From Bacteroidota bacterium (GTDB lineage: Bacteria; Bacteroidota; Bacteroidia; Chitinophagales; UBA10324): DNA of 57,765 bases. Position 1 is the stretch's first letter; each line of letters starts with the position of its first letter. Positions 45,279 through 53,647 of the stretch are shown here, one piece after another. The notes under the pieces were generated by a model. It had not been told where the DNA came from. It made no database searches and was given only the letters and a program-made list of their open reading frames with translations. Made by a program: the position numbers and the translations under genes. The stretch is from positions 13,363-71,127 of the forward strand of contig JAFDYS010000011.1 of assembly GCA_018267315.1 (NCBI GenBank), given 5' to 3'.

Positions 45279-47633
45279 TTAAAAACTAAAATTCCAGGTT
45301 ACACTGGGTATTATCGGAAAAAGACTTACCTGCTTCGCCGAAACCGTAACCGACGGGTCCTGCAGGAATTGTCCTTCATATTGATTGTAAATGAAAAATG
45401 GATTGGCCCGGTTGTACACGTTATAAATAGCAAACGACCAGCCATTGCTGAACTTCTTGTTCTTCTTACCTGCTAACGTAGCCGAAACATCGAGCCGGTT
45501 GTATGGAGCGAGGCGATAGGAATTGAGTTCGCCATATTCCGTAACTACATTCCCTTCAATAAAATATTTCGCCACGGGCAACGTGTAGGCGATACCGGTT
45601 TGATAAATGAACTCGGCGCCCAGGGTCCATCGCTCCGTTAGTTGATATGAAGCCACAATGCTGAGGTTGTGCCGTCGGTCATACCGATAAGGAAAAGTTT
45701 TGCCGTCATTCAGGTCAGGAAAGGTGCGGTTCGTGAATGAAAGAGTATAAGAAATCCAACCATTCCACCGGCCGGTTTTCTTGGCTATGTAAAACTCTGC
45801 GCCATAAGACTCGCCTTCTCCAAAGACAAAACTCTTCTCCAAATCTTCATTCGCCTGCGGCGTGTATCCTTCTTTATATTCAATCTGATTGTAGAGCTGC
45901 TTGTAATAGACCTCCACCGAGGTCTCAAACATATTGGCGCTGAAGTTCCTGAAATATCCCAGCGAATACTGGTTGCCCCGCTGCGGTTTTACAATGAGCG
46001 AACTGGGCACCCAAATATCCGTGGGCAGGGTGCTTCCGTTATTGCTCACGAGATGCACGTATTGATTGTTGATCGTGAAAGCGGCCTTAATGGAAGAAAC
46101 CTCATTAATCAGAAACCTCACCATGATGCGAGGTTCCAGCCCGGTGTAGGTGACCACGTGCTCGCCGTTTTTATATGCAACACTGTCAGTCGGTAGGCCG
46201 GTAAACGGATCGGTATTTACAAAGGTGTATGGACCCACCTGGTCGAAAACGGAGAAGCGCAAGCCGCCGCTGAGCTGCCACTGCGGGGTAACGTCCCACT
46301 GATCCTGAACATAGAGTGCTCCTTCATGTGCATAGCTCTTCACCACTGGCGAACTGAAAACAACCGTATCGCTGGTGCCGCTGAAACTTTGCGGTTGAAA
46401 GATGTGATATGTGTATGCCCCGCCGAAGTCAACTTTGTGTTTCGGGGAAGGAAAAAAGTTGAGATCTAATTTGAAGTTGTAGTCATGAATGCCTGAAAAA
46501 AGTTTGAACGAAAAGAAATCCTGCGAGCCGTTCACTTCAAAGTTGTATGCATTGTATATGGCAGAGGCGTTCAGGAAAAGTTTGTTGTTGAACAGGTGGT
46601 TCCACCTCAATGTGGTGGTGGCATTTCCCCACGGTGTGTTGAAGTCAATGTAATCATCGTGGTAGCTGAACACATCTCTTCCGAAATAGCCGCTCATATA
46701 AAGCCGGTCTTTATCGGAGAATCTGAAATTCACTTTCGCATTCAGGTCGTAGAAATAATATCCGCTGCCACCGAATTCGGTGTTCTTGTAAAACGGTTTC
46801 GAGATAACATCAAAGTAGGTTCTTCTGCCCGAAATCATGAAAGATGATTTTCCTTTGATCAGCGGTCCTTCCAGGGTAAGCCGTGAGGCAATAATGCCAA
46901 TGCCGCCTGTTCCGTGAAATTCCTGGTTGTTTCCTTCCTTCATTTGAATATCCAGCACCGAAGAAATGCGACCACCATATTCCGCCGGCATGCCTTCTTT
47001 GAATAGTGTTGCATTGAGGATGGCATCAGAATTAAACACCGAGAAGAAACCAAACAGGTGCGATGAATTGTACACCGTGGCTTCATCGAGCAGAATCAGA
47101 TTTTGATCAGCACCGCCACCACGCACAAAAAATCCCGTTGAACCTTCACTGCCGCCCTGCACACCGGGAAGCAATTGGATGGTTTTGAGAATATCCTGCT
47201 CACCAAATATTACCGGAAGGTTTTTGATCTTCTCCATCGGCAGATCGAACTTACCCATCTGCGAACTGGTGACATTTTCATCTTTGCGTTTTGCTTCCAC
47301 CACCACTTCCTGCATCAGTTTAGCTTCACTCTTCAGGTTTATGTTGATGCGAACATCGGTACGTAGGTTCACTGTGGTATCAAACGAAGTGAAGCCGATG
47401 TAAGAATAAACCAGCGTATAAGTACCGGCGGGTAAGGTGAGGGAATAAAAACCATAGTCATTGGTGTACGTTGCGATCGTTGCACCTTTGACAGCCACGG
47501 TGGCCGCAACCAGGTTTTCGCCGGTACCATCCTCCTTCACATACCCGCCTACAGTAACCTTTCCCTGGCTGAATGAATCGAATGATGAAAAAAGAGTGAA
47601 TAAGAAAACAGAAACAATAACTAACCGTGACAT
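45279..47633 (-). CDS. TonB-dependent outer-membrane receptor with carboxypeptidase-like N-terminal domain
   Basis: 784 aa from ATG 47633 (a TTG at 47663 extends it). Signal peptide ending SFSQG; residues ~25-110 are the carboxypeptidase regulatory-like domain (VGGYVKEDGTGENLVAATVA); plug ~118-220 with GVQGGSEGSTGFFVRGGGAD; 22-strand barrel to the C-terminal aromatic (VTWNFSF). Imports a large ligand with energy from TonB/ExbBD. It pairs with DUF4249, not SusD, so glycan uptake is less likely. Its -7 box TACTTTTG is at 47656-47649 (minus). Confidence 0.93.
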   Translation of the reverse strand: MSRLVIVSVFLFTLFSSFDSFSQGKVTVGGYVKEDGTGENLVAATVAVKGATIATYTNDYGFYSLTLPAGTYTLVYSYIGFTSFDTTVNLRTDVRININLKSEAKLMQEVVVEAKRKDENVTSSQMGKFDLPMEKIKNLPVIFGEQDILKTIQLLPGVQGGSEGSTGFFVRGGGADQNLILLDEATVYNSSHLFGFFSVFNSDAILNATLFKEGMPAEYGGRISSVLDIQMKEGNNQEFHGTGGIGIIASRLTLEGPLIKGKSSFMISGRRTYFDVISKPFYKNTEFGGSGYYFYDLNAKVNFRFSDKDRLYMSGYFGRDVFSYHDDYIDFNTPWGNATTTLRWNHLFNNKLFLNASAIYNAYNFEVNGSQDFFSFKLFSGIHDYNFKLDLNFFPSPKHKVDFGGAYTYHIFQPQSFSGTSDTVVFSSPVVKSYAHEGALYVQDQWDVTPQWQLSGGLRFSVFDQVGPYTFVNTDPFTGLPTDSVAYKNGEHVVTYTGLEPRIMVRFLINEVSSIKAAFTINNQYVHLVSNNGSTLPTDIWVPSSLIVKPQRGNQYSLGYFRNFSANMFETSVEVYYKQLYNQIEYKEGYTPQANEDLEKSFVFGEGESYGAEFYIAKKTGRWNGWISYTLSFTNRTFPDLNDGKTFPYRYDRRHNLSIVASYQLTERWTLGAEFIYQTGIAYTLPVAKYFIEGNVVTEYGELNSYRLAPYNRLDVSATLAGKKNKKFSNGWSFAIYNVYNRANPFFIYNQYEGQFLQDPSVTVSAKQVSLFPIIPSVTWNFSF

Positions 47634-47648
47634 TCTGTGTAAGCGCTG

Positions 47649-47656
47649 CAAAAGTA
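47649..47656 (-). promoter_or_regulatory. -7 promoter element for the TonB receptor operon
   Basis: TACTTTTG on the minus strand (TAnnTTTG match), 15 bases upstream of the receptor ATG at 47633. No clear -33 element. Confidence 0.45.
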
Positions 47657-47692
47657 TGCTCAACGCATTTTACCATGAAATATGCAATCGTT

Positions 47693-47711
47693 GCGGTGCA
47701 AAAAGCACCGC
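47693..47711. repeat. Perfect hairpin between divergent tonB-receptor and rpsF genes
   Basis: GCGGTGC (47693-47699), AAAAA loop, GCACCGC (47705-47711). It lies upstream of both divergent promoters and has no T-run beside it, so an operator or insulating role is more likely than termination. Confidence 0.5.
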
Positions 47712-47779
47712 TGAATCCGGGAAATCCCCGATCTGATAAATTTCTGCCGTTGGTTCAGGCGAACAGAACCTTACTTTGG

Positions 47780-47810
47780 TTTGTCTATTAGCATTCCTTG
47801 TATATCTTTG
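47780..47810 (+). promoter_or_regulatory. Promoter of the rpsF-rpsR-rplI operon
   Basis: TTTG (47780-47783), 19-base spacer, TATCTTTG (47803-47810). Full match to the Bacteroidota consensus. The transcript would start near 47814, giving a leader of about 100 bases. Confidence 0.8.
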
Positions 47811-47826
47811 CCGTCCCTAAAAAAAT

Positions 47827-47884
47827 CGCATCCGTTTTCCTTCTCCCGTAGAGAAGGGGTTACGCCGAAAGCGGGACGGATGTG
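47827..47884 (+). promoter_or_regulatory. Structured rpsF leader, candidate S6:S18 autoregulatory RNA
   Basis: A closing stem CGCATCCGT (47827-47835) pairs with ACGGATGTG (47876-47884). Inside are CCTTCTC/GAGAAGG (47839-47845 with 47851-47857) around the loop CCGTA, and a short CGC/GCG stem. The position in front of rpsF, and the CCG exposed in a loop, resemble the S6:S18 leader described in other phyla, where the complex binds its own mRNA. I cannot confirm a match to that family. Confidence 0.55.
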
Positions 47885-47913
47885 TAAACAAAAAAACCAA
47901 TACACAACAAGGA

Positions 47914-48312
47914 ATGTCAAATCATTATGAAACCGTAATCATCTTTTCGCCGCTTTTGTCCGATGATGATGTGAAAAGAGAGGTTTCAAAGTACACCAAA
48001 ATGGTCACCGATGCCGGTTGCACCATCCTGGAGGAGCGCCTGTGGGGCTTACGCCAACTCGCCTATCCCATTGCAGGAAAATCCAACGGCATTTACTTCA
48101 TCATGGAGTATTCCGGTGGCGGGACAATCGTTCAGAAGCTCGAAGTCGAATTCGGTCGCAATGAAAATGTAATCCGCTGGCTTACCATTCATCTCGACAA
48201 ATACGGCATTGAGTATAACGACAAGCGCCGCAAAGGACTTGTAGGAAAGAAGAAAGAAGTCCAGGATGAGAAGAAAGAAAAAATGGTTGAACCTTTAACT
48301 GCGGGGGTGTAA
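47914..48312 (+). CDS. rpsF: 30S ribosomal protein S6
   Basis: 132 aa. Ferredoxin-like fold with [20 protein letters not shown] and [14 protein letters not shown], the S6 core, followed by a Lys/Glu-rich tail ([14 protein letters not shown]) common in this phylum. Binds 16S rRNA as a dimer with S18. First gene of rpsF-rpsR-rplI; the stop is one base before the rpsR ATG. Possibly autoregulated through the leader at 47827-47884. Confidence 0.97.
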   Translation: MSNHYETVIIFSPLLSDDDVKREVSKYTKMVTDAGCTILEERLWGLRQLAYPIAGKSNGIYFIMEYSGGGTIVQKLEVEFGRNENVIRWLTIHLDKYGIEYNDKRRKGLVGKKKEVQDEKKEKMVEPLTAGV

Positions 48313-48313
48313 C

Positions 48314-48586
48314 ATGGCAATTCGATCTAACAAAGACATCAAATACCTTACTGCCCAAAAGGTGATCAAGCGGCCTAAGAAGTACTGCCGTTTCAGGAAA
48401 TACAATATCCGCTACATTGATTACAAGGAGACTGAGTTTCTGCTCAACTTCATCAACGAGCAGGGCAAAATTCTTCCGCGCCGTATCACCGGTAACTCAT
48501 TGAAATACCAGCGCAAGGTTTCCGAAGCGATCAAGCGCGCCCGGCACCTCGCCCTTCTACCCTATGTTACTGACCTTCTAAAATGA
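48314..48586 (+). CDS. rpsR: 30S ribosomal protein S18
   Basis: 90 aa. The S18 core is clear ([49 protein letters not shown]). It forms a heterodimer with S6 on the 30S platform. The N-terminus is short and lacks a zinc ribbon. It starts one base after the rpsF stop, implying coupled translation. Confidence 0.97.
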   Translation: MAIRSNKDIKYLTAQKVIKRPKKYCRFRKYNIRYIDYKETEFLLNFINEQGKILPRRITGNSLKYQRKVSEAIKRARHLALLPYVTDLLK

Positions 48587-48593
48587 TTGAACC

Positions 48594-49040
48594 ATGGAAG
48601 TGATTTTATTGCAAGACGTTGATAAACTGGGTAAGGAAAGCGAAATGGTAAAAGTTCGCCCCGGATATGCCCGCAATTACCTCATCCCGCGTAAACTTGC
48701 CGTGGTTGCTGATGAGTCACAGAAAAAGATGCTCAGTGAACGCATCAAACAGGAAGACCGCCGCGAAGAGAAGATGCTGAAAGAAATTGCCAAGGTGGTT
48801 GACTTGCTGAAAAACACAAAGTACACCATCGGCGCCAAAACCGGTACCAGCGGCAAAATTTTCGGGAGCGTGACCACCATTCAATTGGCTCAGGCGATCA
48901 AGAAGCAATCGGGTGTAACGATTGATAGAAAAAAAATCACCCTGCCTGAAGATGTGAGCATGCTGGGTGAATACAAGGCGAACATTGCTCTGCACAAAGA
49001 TGCCAATGTGGAAGTGGCCTTCGAGGTGGTGGCGGATTAG
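48594..49040 (+). CDS. rplI: 50S ribosomal protein L9
   Basis: 148 aa, normal length. N-terminal rRNA-binding domain (VILLQDVDKLGKESEMVKVR, GYARNYLIPRKLAVVA), the long connecting helix, and a C-terminal domain (TTIQLAQAIKKQSGVTIDRK). Last gene of the operon, seven bases after rpsR, followed by a terminator at 49060-49088. Confidence 0.97.
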   Translation: MEVILLQDVDKLGKESEMVKVRPGYARNYLIPRKLAVVADESQKKMLSERIKQEDRREEKMLKEIAKVVDLLKNTKYTIGAKTGTSGKIFGSVTTIQLAQAIKKQSGVTIDRKKITLPEDVSMLGEYKANIALHKDANVEVAFEVVAD

Positions 49041-49059
49041 TTACTGCAATTCATTTTAG

Positions 49060-49088
49060 AAAGGTCGCTGGTTTCGGCGACCTTTTTT
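49060..49088 (+). terminator. Rho-independent terminator after rplI
   Basis: AAGGTCGC (49061-49068), an 8-base loop, GCGACCTT (49077-49084), then TTTT. Clear terminator for the ribosomal operon. Confidence 0.9.
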
Positions 49089-49231
49089 CATTTTGCCTTA
49101 TTCGTAAATAACGGAAATCCTTCCTGCGGCATCATTTTACTGCTGAATCCGCCCCCATTTAAGCTATCGTTTCATATCCAATGTCATCATGACTTATGAT
49201 CGTTCTCACATGTAAAGGCAAGACGGGACGA

Positions 49232-49239
49232 TATTTTTG
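49232..49239 (+). promoter_or_regulatory. -7 promoter element of the first delta-60 repeat gene
   Basis: TATTTTTG, a full TAnnTTTG match, 16 bases before ATG 49256. A short inverted repeat GTCAT-c-ATGAC (49183-49193) lies 38 bases upstream. No -33 TTTG at 19 bases. Confidence 0.5.
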
Positions 49240-49255
49240 AGAAAAATGCAGAGAT

Positions 49256-50869
49256 ATGAAAGCGACTAGTCAATGGGCCAGTTTGGCTATTATGTTCCTG
49301 TTCGCTTCGGCATCTATGGCGGGCGCACAAAGCATGATCGATCCCTCCTTCGGTACAAAGGGAGTTGCCACTTTCAAGATCCAAAACATGAACGATGATG
49401 TAGCCCAGTCAATCGTTCAGTTGCCAAATGGAAGAATACTTATTGCCGGCAATACCGTTGACCTGATGGGTAATTCCAGCATCGGGATTATCCGCCTTAA
49501 ACCCAACGGAAAAATTGACCGATCATTCAGCGACTCCGGCGAAGAGCTGATCATCAGCGGCTCCTGCTCTAAAGTGCTGGTTCAACCCGATGAAAAAATA
49601 CTGCTCGGCGGATGGATCACCCAGGGCACTTCAAAACGGTTATGCGTCTGGCGGCTGAACCCGGATGGCACACCCGATCATGCGTTTGGAACCAACGGAT
49701 TCAGAAGTGCTGAATTCGGTGGTAACTCCACTTGCAACGCACTGGCACTTCAGCCGGATGGTAAGATTCTCATTGGAGGCAGTGATATGAATTTTTATAC
49801 CTGCCATTCCACGCTTTCCGTTGCGAGGATAAATGCTGATGGTACGCTTGACAATTCATTCGGCACGGCCGGCAAATTGTCGGTCGCGTTGCCAAATCAA
49901 AGTGTGGATTGCCCCGTCATTCTTTTGCAGTCAAATGGAAAAATCATCGTTACCGCCAAACTCGATACCAACATCAACCAGCTTTTTTCTAGAAGCAAAT
50001 TCTTTTCCATGCGATTGAACGGCGATGGCAGCATAGACAAGTCATTTGCACACGATGGCATTCAGATTCAGAGTAACTCAAATGACGACAACTTCTCCTC
50101 TGCCGCTATCCTTAGCGACGGCAGCATTATTCTTGCCGGCGAATCAGAATTCAACGGTTTCAAAAGCGCCAGCGTTCTTTGCCTGTTCCCTGACGGAAAT
50201 GTGAACCCGAACTTTGGAACCAACGGATGGAAACACATTGATTTCTTTGGCGGAACGCCGCTCATTACGTGCATGGCTGTACAGCAAAATGACAAGGTCA
50301 TTCTTGCTGGTGTCGCCGACTATCCGAACCAGAGCCACTCCCTCATCGCGACGCGCATCACAGCTGATGGCAGTCTCGATTATTCCTTCGGGAAGCAGGG
50401 GATTGATTCCCTGATGCTCACCTCACCTGCTTTACCGGCCGGATGCAATAGTTTGTTTATTCAGGATGACGGGCGCATACTGCTTGGCGGATTCAGAATG
50501 GGTGACAGCAATTCATTTTTTGCCGCCCGGCTTCAAAACAATGAACAACCTGTAAAAAATCCGAAAACTGAATCTGCAATTTCAGAAGATCTCATCGCAG
50601 AGTTCTCTGCATTTCCTAACCCGATGTCATATGATCCCATGATCGTTTCCATTAACCTGCTCCAACCGGCGCAAATCAATCTTACCGTCAGCGATATGAG
50701 CGGCAAACAAATGATCACTCCTATTGTGAAGAACTTAAATGAGGGACCCAACACCGTAGAGATCAACTTCCCTCAGGGACTTGACGCCGGTATGTATTTG
50801 TGCGTGCTCCGCGCGATGGAACACACCCGTATCATCAAATTCGAAGTGAAGCAGCAATACCAGCAGTAA
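49256..50869 (+). CDS. Delta-60 repeat secreted protein with T9SS sorting domain (copy 1)
   Basis: 537 aa. Signal peptide 1-25 (ending MAGAQ). At least seven delta-60/WD-like repeats of ~60 residues ('LNPDGTPDHAFGTNGF', 'LALQPDGKILIGGSDMNFYT', 'INADGTLDNSFGTAGKLSVA') forming a propeller. The C-terminus FPNPMSYDPMIVSINLLQPA to FEVKQQYQQ is a type A sorting domain. A close paralogue follows at 51342. No enzymatic motif; probably a surface or secreted binding protein. Separated from the paralogue by 472 bases. Confidence 0.88.
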   Translation: MKATSQWASLAIMFLFASASMAGAQSMIDPSFGTKGVATFKIQNMNDDVAQSIVQLPNGRILIAGNTVDLMGNSSIGIIRLKPNGKIDRSFSDSGEELIISGSCSKVLVQPDEKILLGGWITQGTSKRLCVWRLNPDGTPDHAFGTNGFRSAEFGGNSTCNALALQPDGKILIGGSDMNFYTCHSTLSVARINADGTLDNSFGTAGKLSVALPNQSVDCPVILLQSNGKIIVTAKLDTNINQLFSRSKFFSMRLNGDGSIDKSFAHDGIQIQSNSNDDNFSSAAILSDGSIILAGESEFNGFKSASVLCLFPDGNVNPNFGTNGWKHIDFFGGTPLITCMAVQQNDKVILAGVADYPNQSHSLIATRITADGSLDYSFGKQGIDSLMLTSPALPAGCNSLFIQDDGRILLGGFRMGDSNSFFAARLQNNEQPVKNPKTESAISEDLIAEFSAFPNPMSYDPMIVSINLLQPAQINLTVSDMSGKQMITPIVKNLNEGPNTVEINFPQGLDAGMYLCVLRAMEHTRIIKFEVKQQYQQ

Positions 50870-51280
50870 GCCAATGATGCATTTGCTTTATTATAAGTTT
50901 TGCAACATTAGATTCAGTGACTTCGAACATTTGCATGTAAAATTTTAACCCCCTAAAAGAATTTTAAGATCATTCGCCCTAGTAGCCAGACCAGCTAGTC
51001 CTGTTGATTGTATTTATGAAACAATGGAAATTCCCATTTATCTCTTTATGGTAAATTGCTCTATGATGGGCCTATTTATGCGGGCAAGAGATTTCGTTTG
51101 GTTATAAAACAAGAAGCACGGGAAGACTGCTTAGTGCGGTTTCATTCAGATATTAACCTTCATTATCCCCGGTGCTGACTGAGTGTTATCAGGGGCAAAG
51201 GTGAGTACTCTTATCTTTTTGATTCACTCACATAAGTTCCGGCTTTAACAACCCGGCTAACTATCAAGTATCAGCCATGG

Positions 51281-51298
51281 ATGTGATTTATATCACAT
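51281..51298. promoter_or_regulatory. CRP-like palindrome upstream of the second delta-60 gene
   Basis: ATGTGAT (51281-51287), TTAT, ATCACAT (51292-51298): a perfect 7-bp inverted repeat that contains the Crp/Fnr half-sites TGTGA and TCACA spaced by six bases. Its centre (51289.5) is about 41 bases upstream of the predicted start near 51330. A short CGGGC-tta-GCCCG hairpin follows at 51302-51314. The rest of the 472-base gap (50870-51341) shows no gene. Confidence 0.6.
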
Positions 51299-51318
51299 TA
51301 CCGGGCTTAGCCCGAAAA

Positions 51319-51326
51319 TAGTTTTG
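51319..51326 (+). promoter_or_regulatory. -7 promoter element of the second delta-60 repeat gene
   Basis: TAGTTTTG, a full TAnnTTTG match, 15 bases before ATG 51342. The -33 position overlaps the end of the CRP-like palindrome (CATT instead of TTTG), as expected for an activator-dependent promoter. Confidence 0.5.
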
Positions 51327-51341
51327 AAGAAATTATTTGTC

Positions 51342-52946
51342 ATGAAAAAAATTGTCGCATTAGCTGGTTTGATGATCCTATTTCTCATTCACCCGCGTTT
51401 ACTTTTCGCTCAGGCAACTTTAGATCCCTCCTTTTCACAGGATGGCTGGACAGCCACCAAAATTGACAATTCAAGAGACGACATTGGGCAGTCCGTTGCT
51501 ATTCAGCCCGACAAGAAAATAGTAGTGGCCGGCAACAGTTTTGACTGGCTAGGCTACTCCAACATCGGAGTCGCCAGGTACAAGCCTAACGGGAAACCGG
51601 ACCCCACTTTCAACCAAACAGGTATCAAGATTATCAATGATGGCTTTTGCAACGTAGTGGCGATCCAGAATGATGGTAAAATAGTTGTTGGCGGATCGGT
51701 GGCACAAGGAAGTTCCACCCTGTTCGGTGTGTGGCGCCTGAATGCCGACGGCTCCACTGATAACACTTTCGGAACAAGCGGATTCAAGAGCATTGCCTTT
51801 AGTGGATATGTGATCTGCTTCACCATGCTTATTCAACCGGATGGCAAAATTCTGATCGCCGGAAACGACGGTAACTTTTACGCCGGTCATGCTTCGATGG
51901 CAATAGCACGACTCACCACCGATGGTTCACTTGACAACACCTTCAGCGGAGATGGAAAGTTTACACTCAATCTCACCAACAAAAGTCTCCAATGCCAAAA
52001 ATTGCTCCTGCAACCTGACGGCAAGATCGTTGCTGCCGGAACACTCGACACGATCATTCTTACGGCATTCTTCCAAAACGAATTTTTCTGCACCCGGCTA
52101 AATAGCGATGGAACAATGGACAATACATTCGGTGTTAATGGTATTCAACGCCAGCGCAATTCCAACAGCGATAATTGCTATGCAGCCGGCTTGATGCCTG
52201 ACGGGAAAATCATCCTCGGCGGCTTTTCTGAATTTACCGGATACAACAGCTCGAGCGTGCTGTGCCTGAATCAAAATGGAGCGGTTAACACAAGCTATGG
52301 CACCAATGGGTGGACATATATCGATATGTATGGCGGCAGTCAATTCATCACAGGCTTGGCCATTCAAAAGAACGGTAAGGCCGTTTTTGCAGGCTATGTT
52401 TATCTGCCGGATCAAAAGAATGCAGTGGTAGTTGGGCGCCTTAAGAAGAACGGAACGCTTGACAACACTTTCACCAGCGGAGGCATGGATACGTTTTTTC
52501 TCTCCTCATCTTCCAAACCGGTCGCCTGCAATGATGTGGTGCTTCAGAAAGACAACAACATTGTAATTGCCGGCTACACTACGCTTTCCAATGATGCATT
52601 TCTCACCGCACGCATTCTTAATGCAAATCCTTTCAGTAAAGAATCAGACAGTGAACCAATCATCACCAGCTCCATTGCTGATCTGAGCTGCTACCCCAAC
52701 CCGGTTTCGGTCAATACGATGATTCTGTCATTCAATATGCCATATGCTTCAACGGGTTCCATCAGCATATGTGATATCAACGGACGGCAGATAATCGAAC
52801 CGGTGATAAAGGAATTTCCGAAGGGACCGAATACTATTGAGTTACGCTTACCTGACCAACTGGCATCGGGCATATACTTCTGCAGATTCAATGTGTCAGA
52901 AAAATTCAGCACCCTCAAATTCGAAGTCAAGCAGGAATACCGATAA
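51342..52946 (+). CDS. Delta-60 repeat secreted protein with T9SS sorting domain (copy 2)
   Basis: 534 aa from ATG 51342; a TTG at 51324 in the same frame falls inside the -7 box. Signal peptide ending LLFAQA. Repeat units as in copy 1 ('VAIQPDKKIVVAGNSFDWLG', 'LNADGSTDNTFGTSGF', 'LLLQPDGKIVAAGTLD'), and a sorting domain YPNPVSVNTMILSFNM to FEVKQEYR. The two copies align along their whole length, so they arose by tandem duplication. Regulation appears to differ: this copy alone has the CRP-like palindrome. Followed by a strong terminator. Confidence 0.88.
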   Translation: MKKIVALAGLMILFLIHPRLLFAQATLDPSFSQDGWTATKIDNSRDDIGQSVAIQPDKKIVVAGNSFDWLGYSNIGVARYKPNGKPDPTFNQTGIKIINDGFCNVVAIQNDGKIVVGGSVAQGSSTLFGVWRLNADGSTDNTFGTSGFKSIAFSGYVICFTMLIQPDGKILIAGNDGNFYAGHASMAIARLTTDGSLDNTFSGDGKFTLNLTNKSLQCQKLLLQPDGKIVAAGTLDTIILTAFFQNEFFCTRLNSDGTMDNTFGVNGIQRQRNSNSDNCYAAGLMPDGKIILGGFSEFTGYNSSSVLCLNQNGAVNTSYGTNGWTYIDMYGGSQFITGLAIQKNGKAVFAGYVYLPDQKNAVVVGRLKKNGTLDNTFTSGGMDTFFLSSSSKPVACNDVVLQKDNNIVIAGYTTLSNDAFLTARILNANPFSKESDSEPIITSSIADLSCYPNPVSVNTMILSFNMPYASTGSISICDINGRQIIEPVIKEFPKGPNTIELRLPDQLASGIYFCRFNVSEKFSTLKFEVKQEYR

Positions 52947-52968
52947 TAGTTAACTCCATCTGCATTTT

Positions 52969-53008
52969 AAAATGCGCCGGTCTTGCCCAGCAAACCGGCG
53001 CATTTTTA
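52969..53008 (+). terminator. Rho-independent terminator after delta-60 copy 2
   Basis: AAATGCGCCGGT (from 52970) pairs with ACCGGCGCATTT (from 52994) around a 12-base loop, then TTTTA. An 11-13 bp stem, the strongest in the window. Confidence 0.9.
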
Positions 53009-53102
53009 TGCACGGCTGTAACTTTTAGAGTATCGGTTCGTCTTACACCCGAACAAATTCAAAATCAAGGGGGAAGGAAATGAAAGAGTGTTTACAAGCG
53101 TC

Positions 53103-53133
53103 GTTGTTCTTTACCATAATAGCTGTAACTTTC
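53103..53133 (+). promoter_or_regulatory. Promoter of the sigma-factor operon
   Basis: GTTG (53103-53106), 19-base spacer, TAACTTTC (53126-53133). One mismatch in each box against the consensus. A copy of the -7 context, GCTGTAACTTTT, occurs about 100 bases earlier (53024). Confidence 0.45.
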
Positions 53134-53157
53134 TAATCTCACAGAACGTCCGCTGCT

Positions 53158-53646
53158 ATGACGGTGCAGGAATACAACCAATGCGTGGAGCAATACGCCG
53201 ACCGGGTATATCGCTTCATCCTGAAAAACATGAAGAACGCTGACGATGCGCAGGATGTGGTTCAGAACGCATTCGAGATTCTGTGGAAGAATCATGAAGG
53301 CGTGAGTTTTGAAAAGAGTCGTTCATACTTGTTTACCGTAGCGTACCATAACATGATTGATCATTTCAGGAAGAAGAAGTTCGACGGAGAGATCGGAGAA
53401 GAACATGAAGAACAGGTTCAGGGGAGCAGCTATCAATATACCGGAGCAAAAGCCGCCGTTGAGCTGGCACTTAAAAAGTTGCCGGCCATTCAGCAGCAGG
53501 TGGTGATGCTTCGGGATTACGAAGGATACAGTTATGAAGAGATCGGTCAAATAACAGGACTGAATGAATCGCAGGTGAAAGTTTACATCTTCAGAGCCAG
53601 AACTGCTTTGAAGAATTTTTTGGTTAGTGCAGAAAATGCCATTTGA
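53158..53646 (+). CDS. ECF-type RNA polymerase sigma factor
   Basis: 162 aa. Sigma-70 region 2 (ADRVYRFILKNMKNADDAQD, VVQNAFEILWKN, SYLFTVAYHNMIDHFRKKKF) and region 4 (LKKLPAIQQQVVMLRDYEGY, SYEEIGQITGLNESQVKVYI, FRARTALKNFL). It directs core polymerase to a dedicated promoter set. The anti-sigma-like gene starts one base after its stop (TGAGATG), so translation is coupled and the pair is expected to interact. The signal is unknown. Confidence 0.93.
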   Translation: MTVQEYNQCVEQYADRVYRFILKNMKNADDAQDVVQNAFEILWKNHEGVSFEKSRSYLFTVAYHNMIDHFRKKKFDGEIGEEHEEQVQGSSYQYTGAKAAVELALKKLPAIQQQVVMLRDYEGYSYEEIGQITGLNESQVKVYIFRARTALKNFLVSAENAI

Positions 53647-53647
53647 G

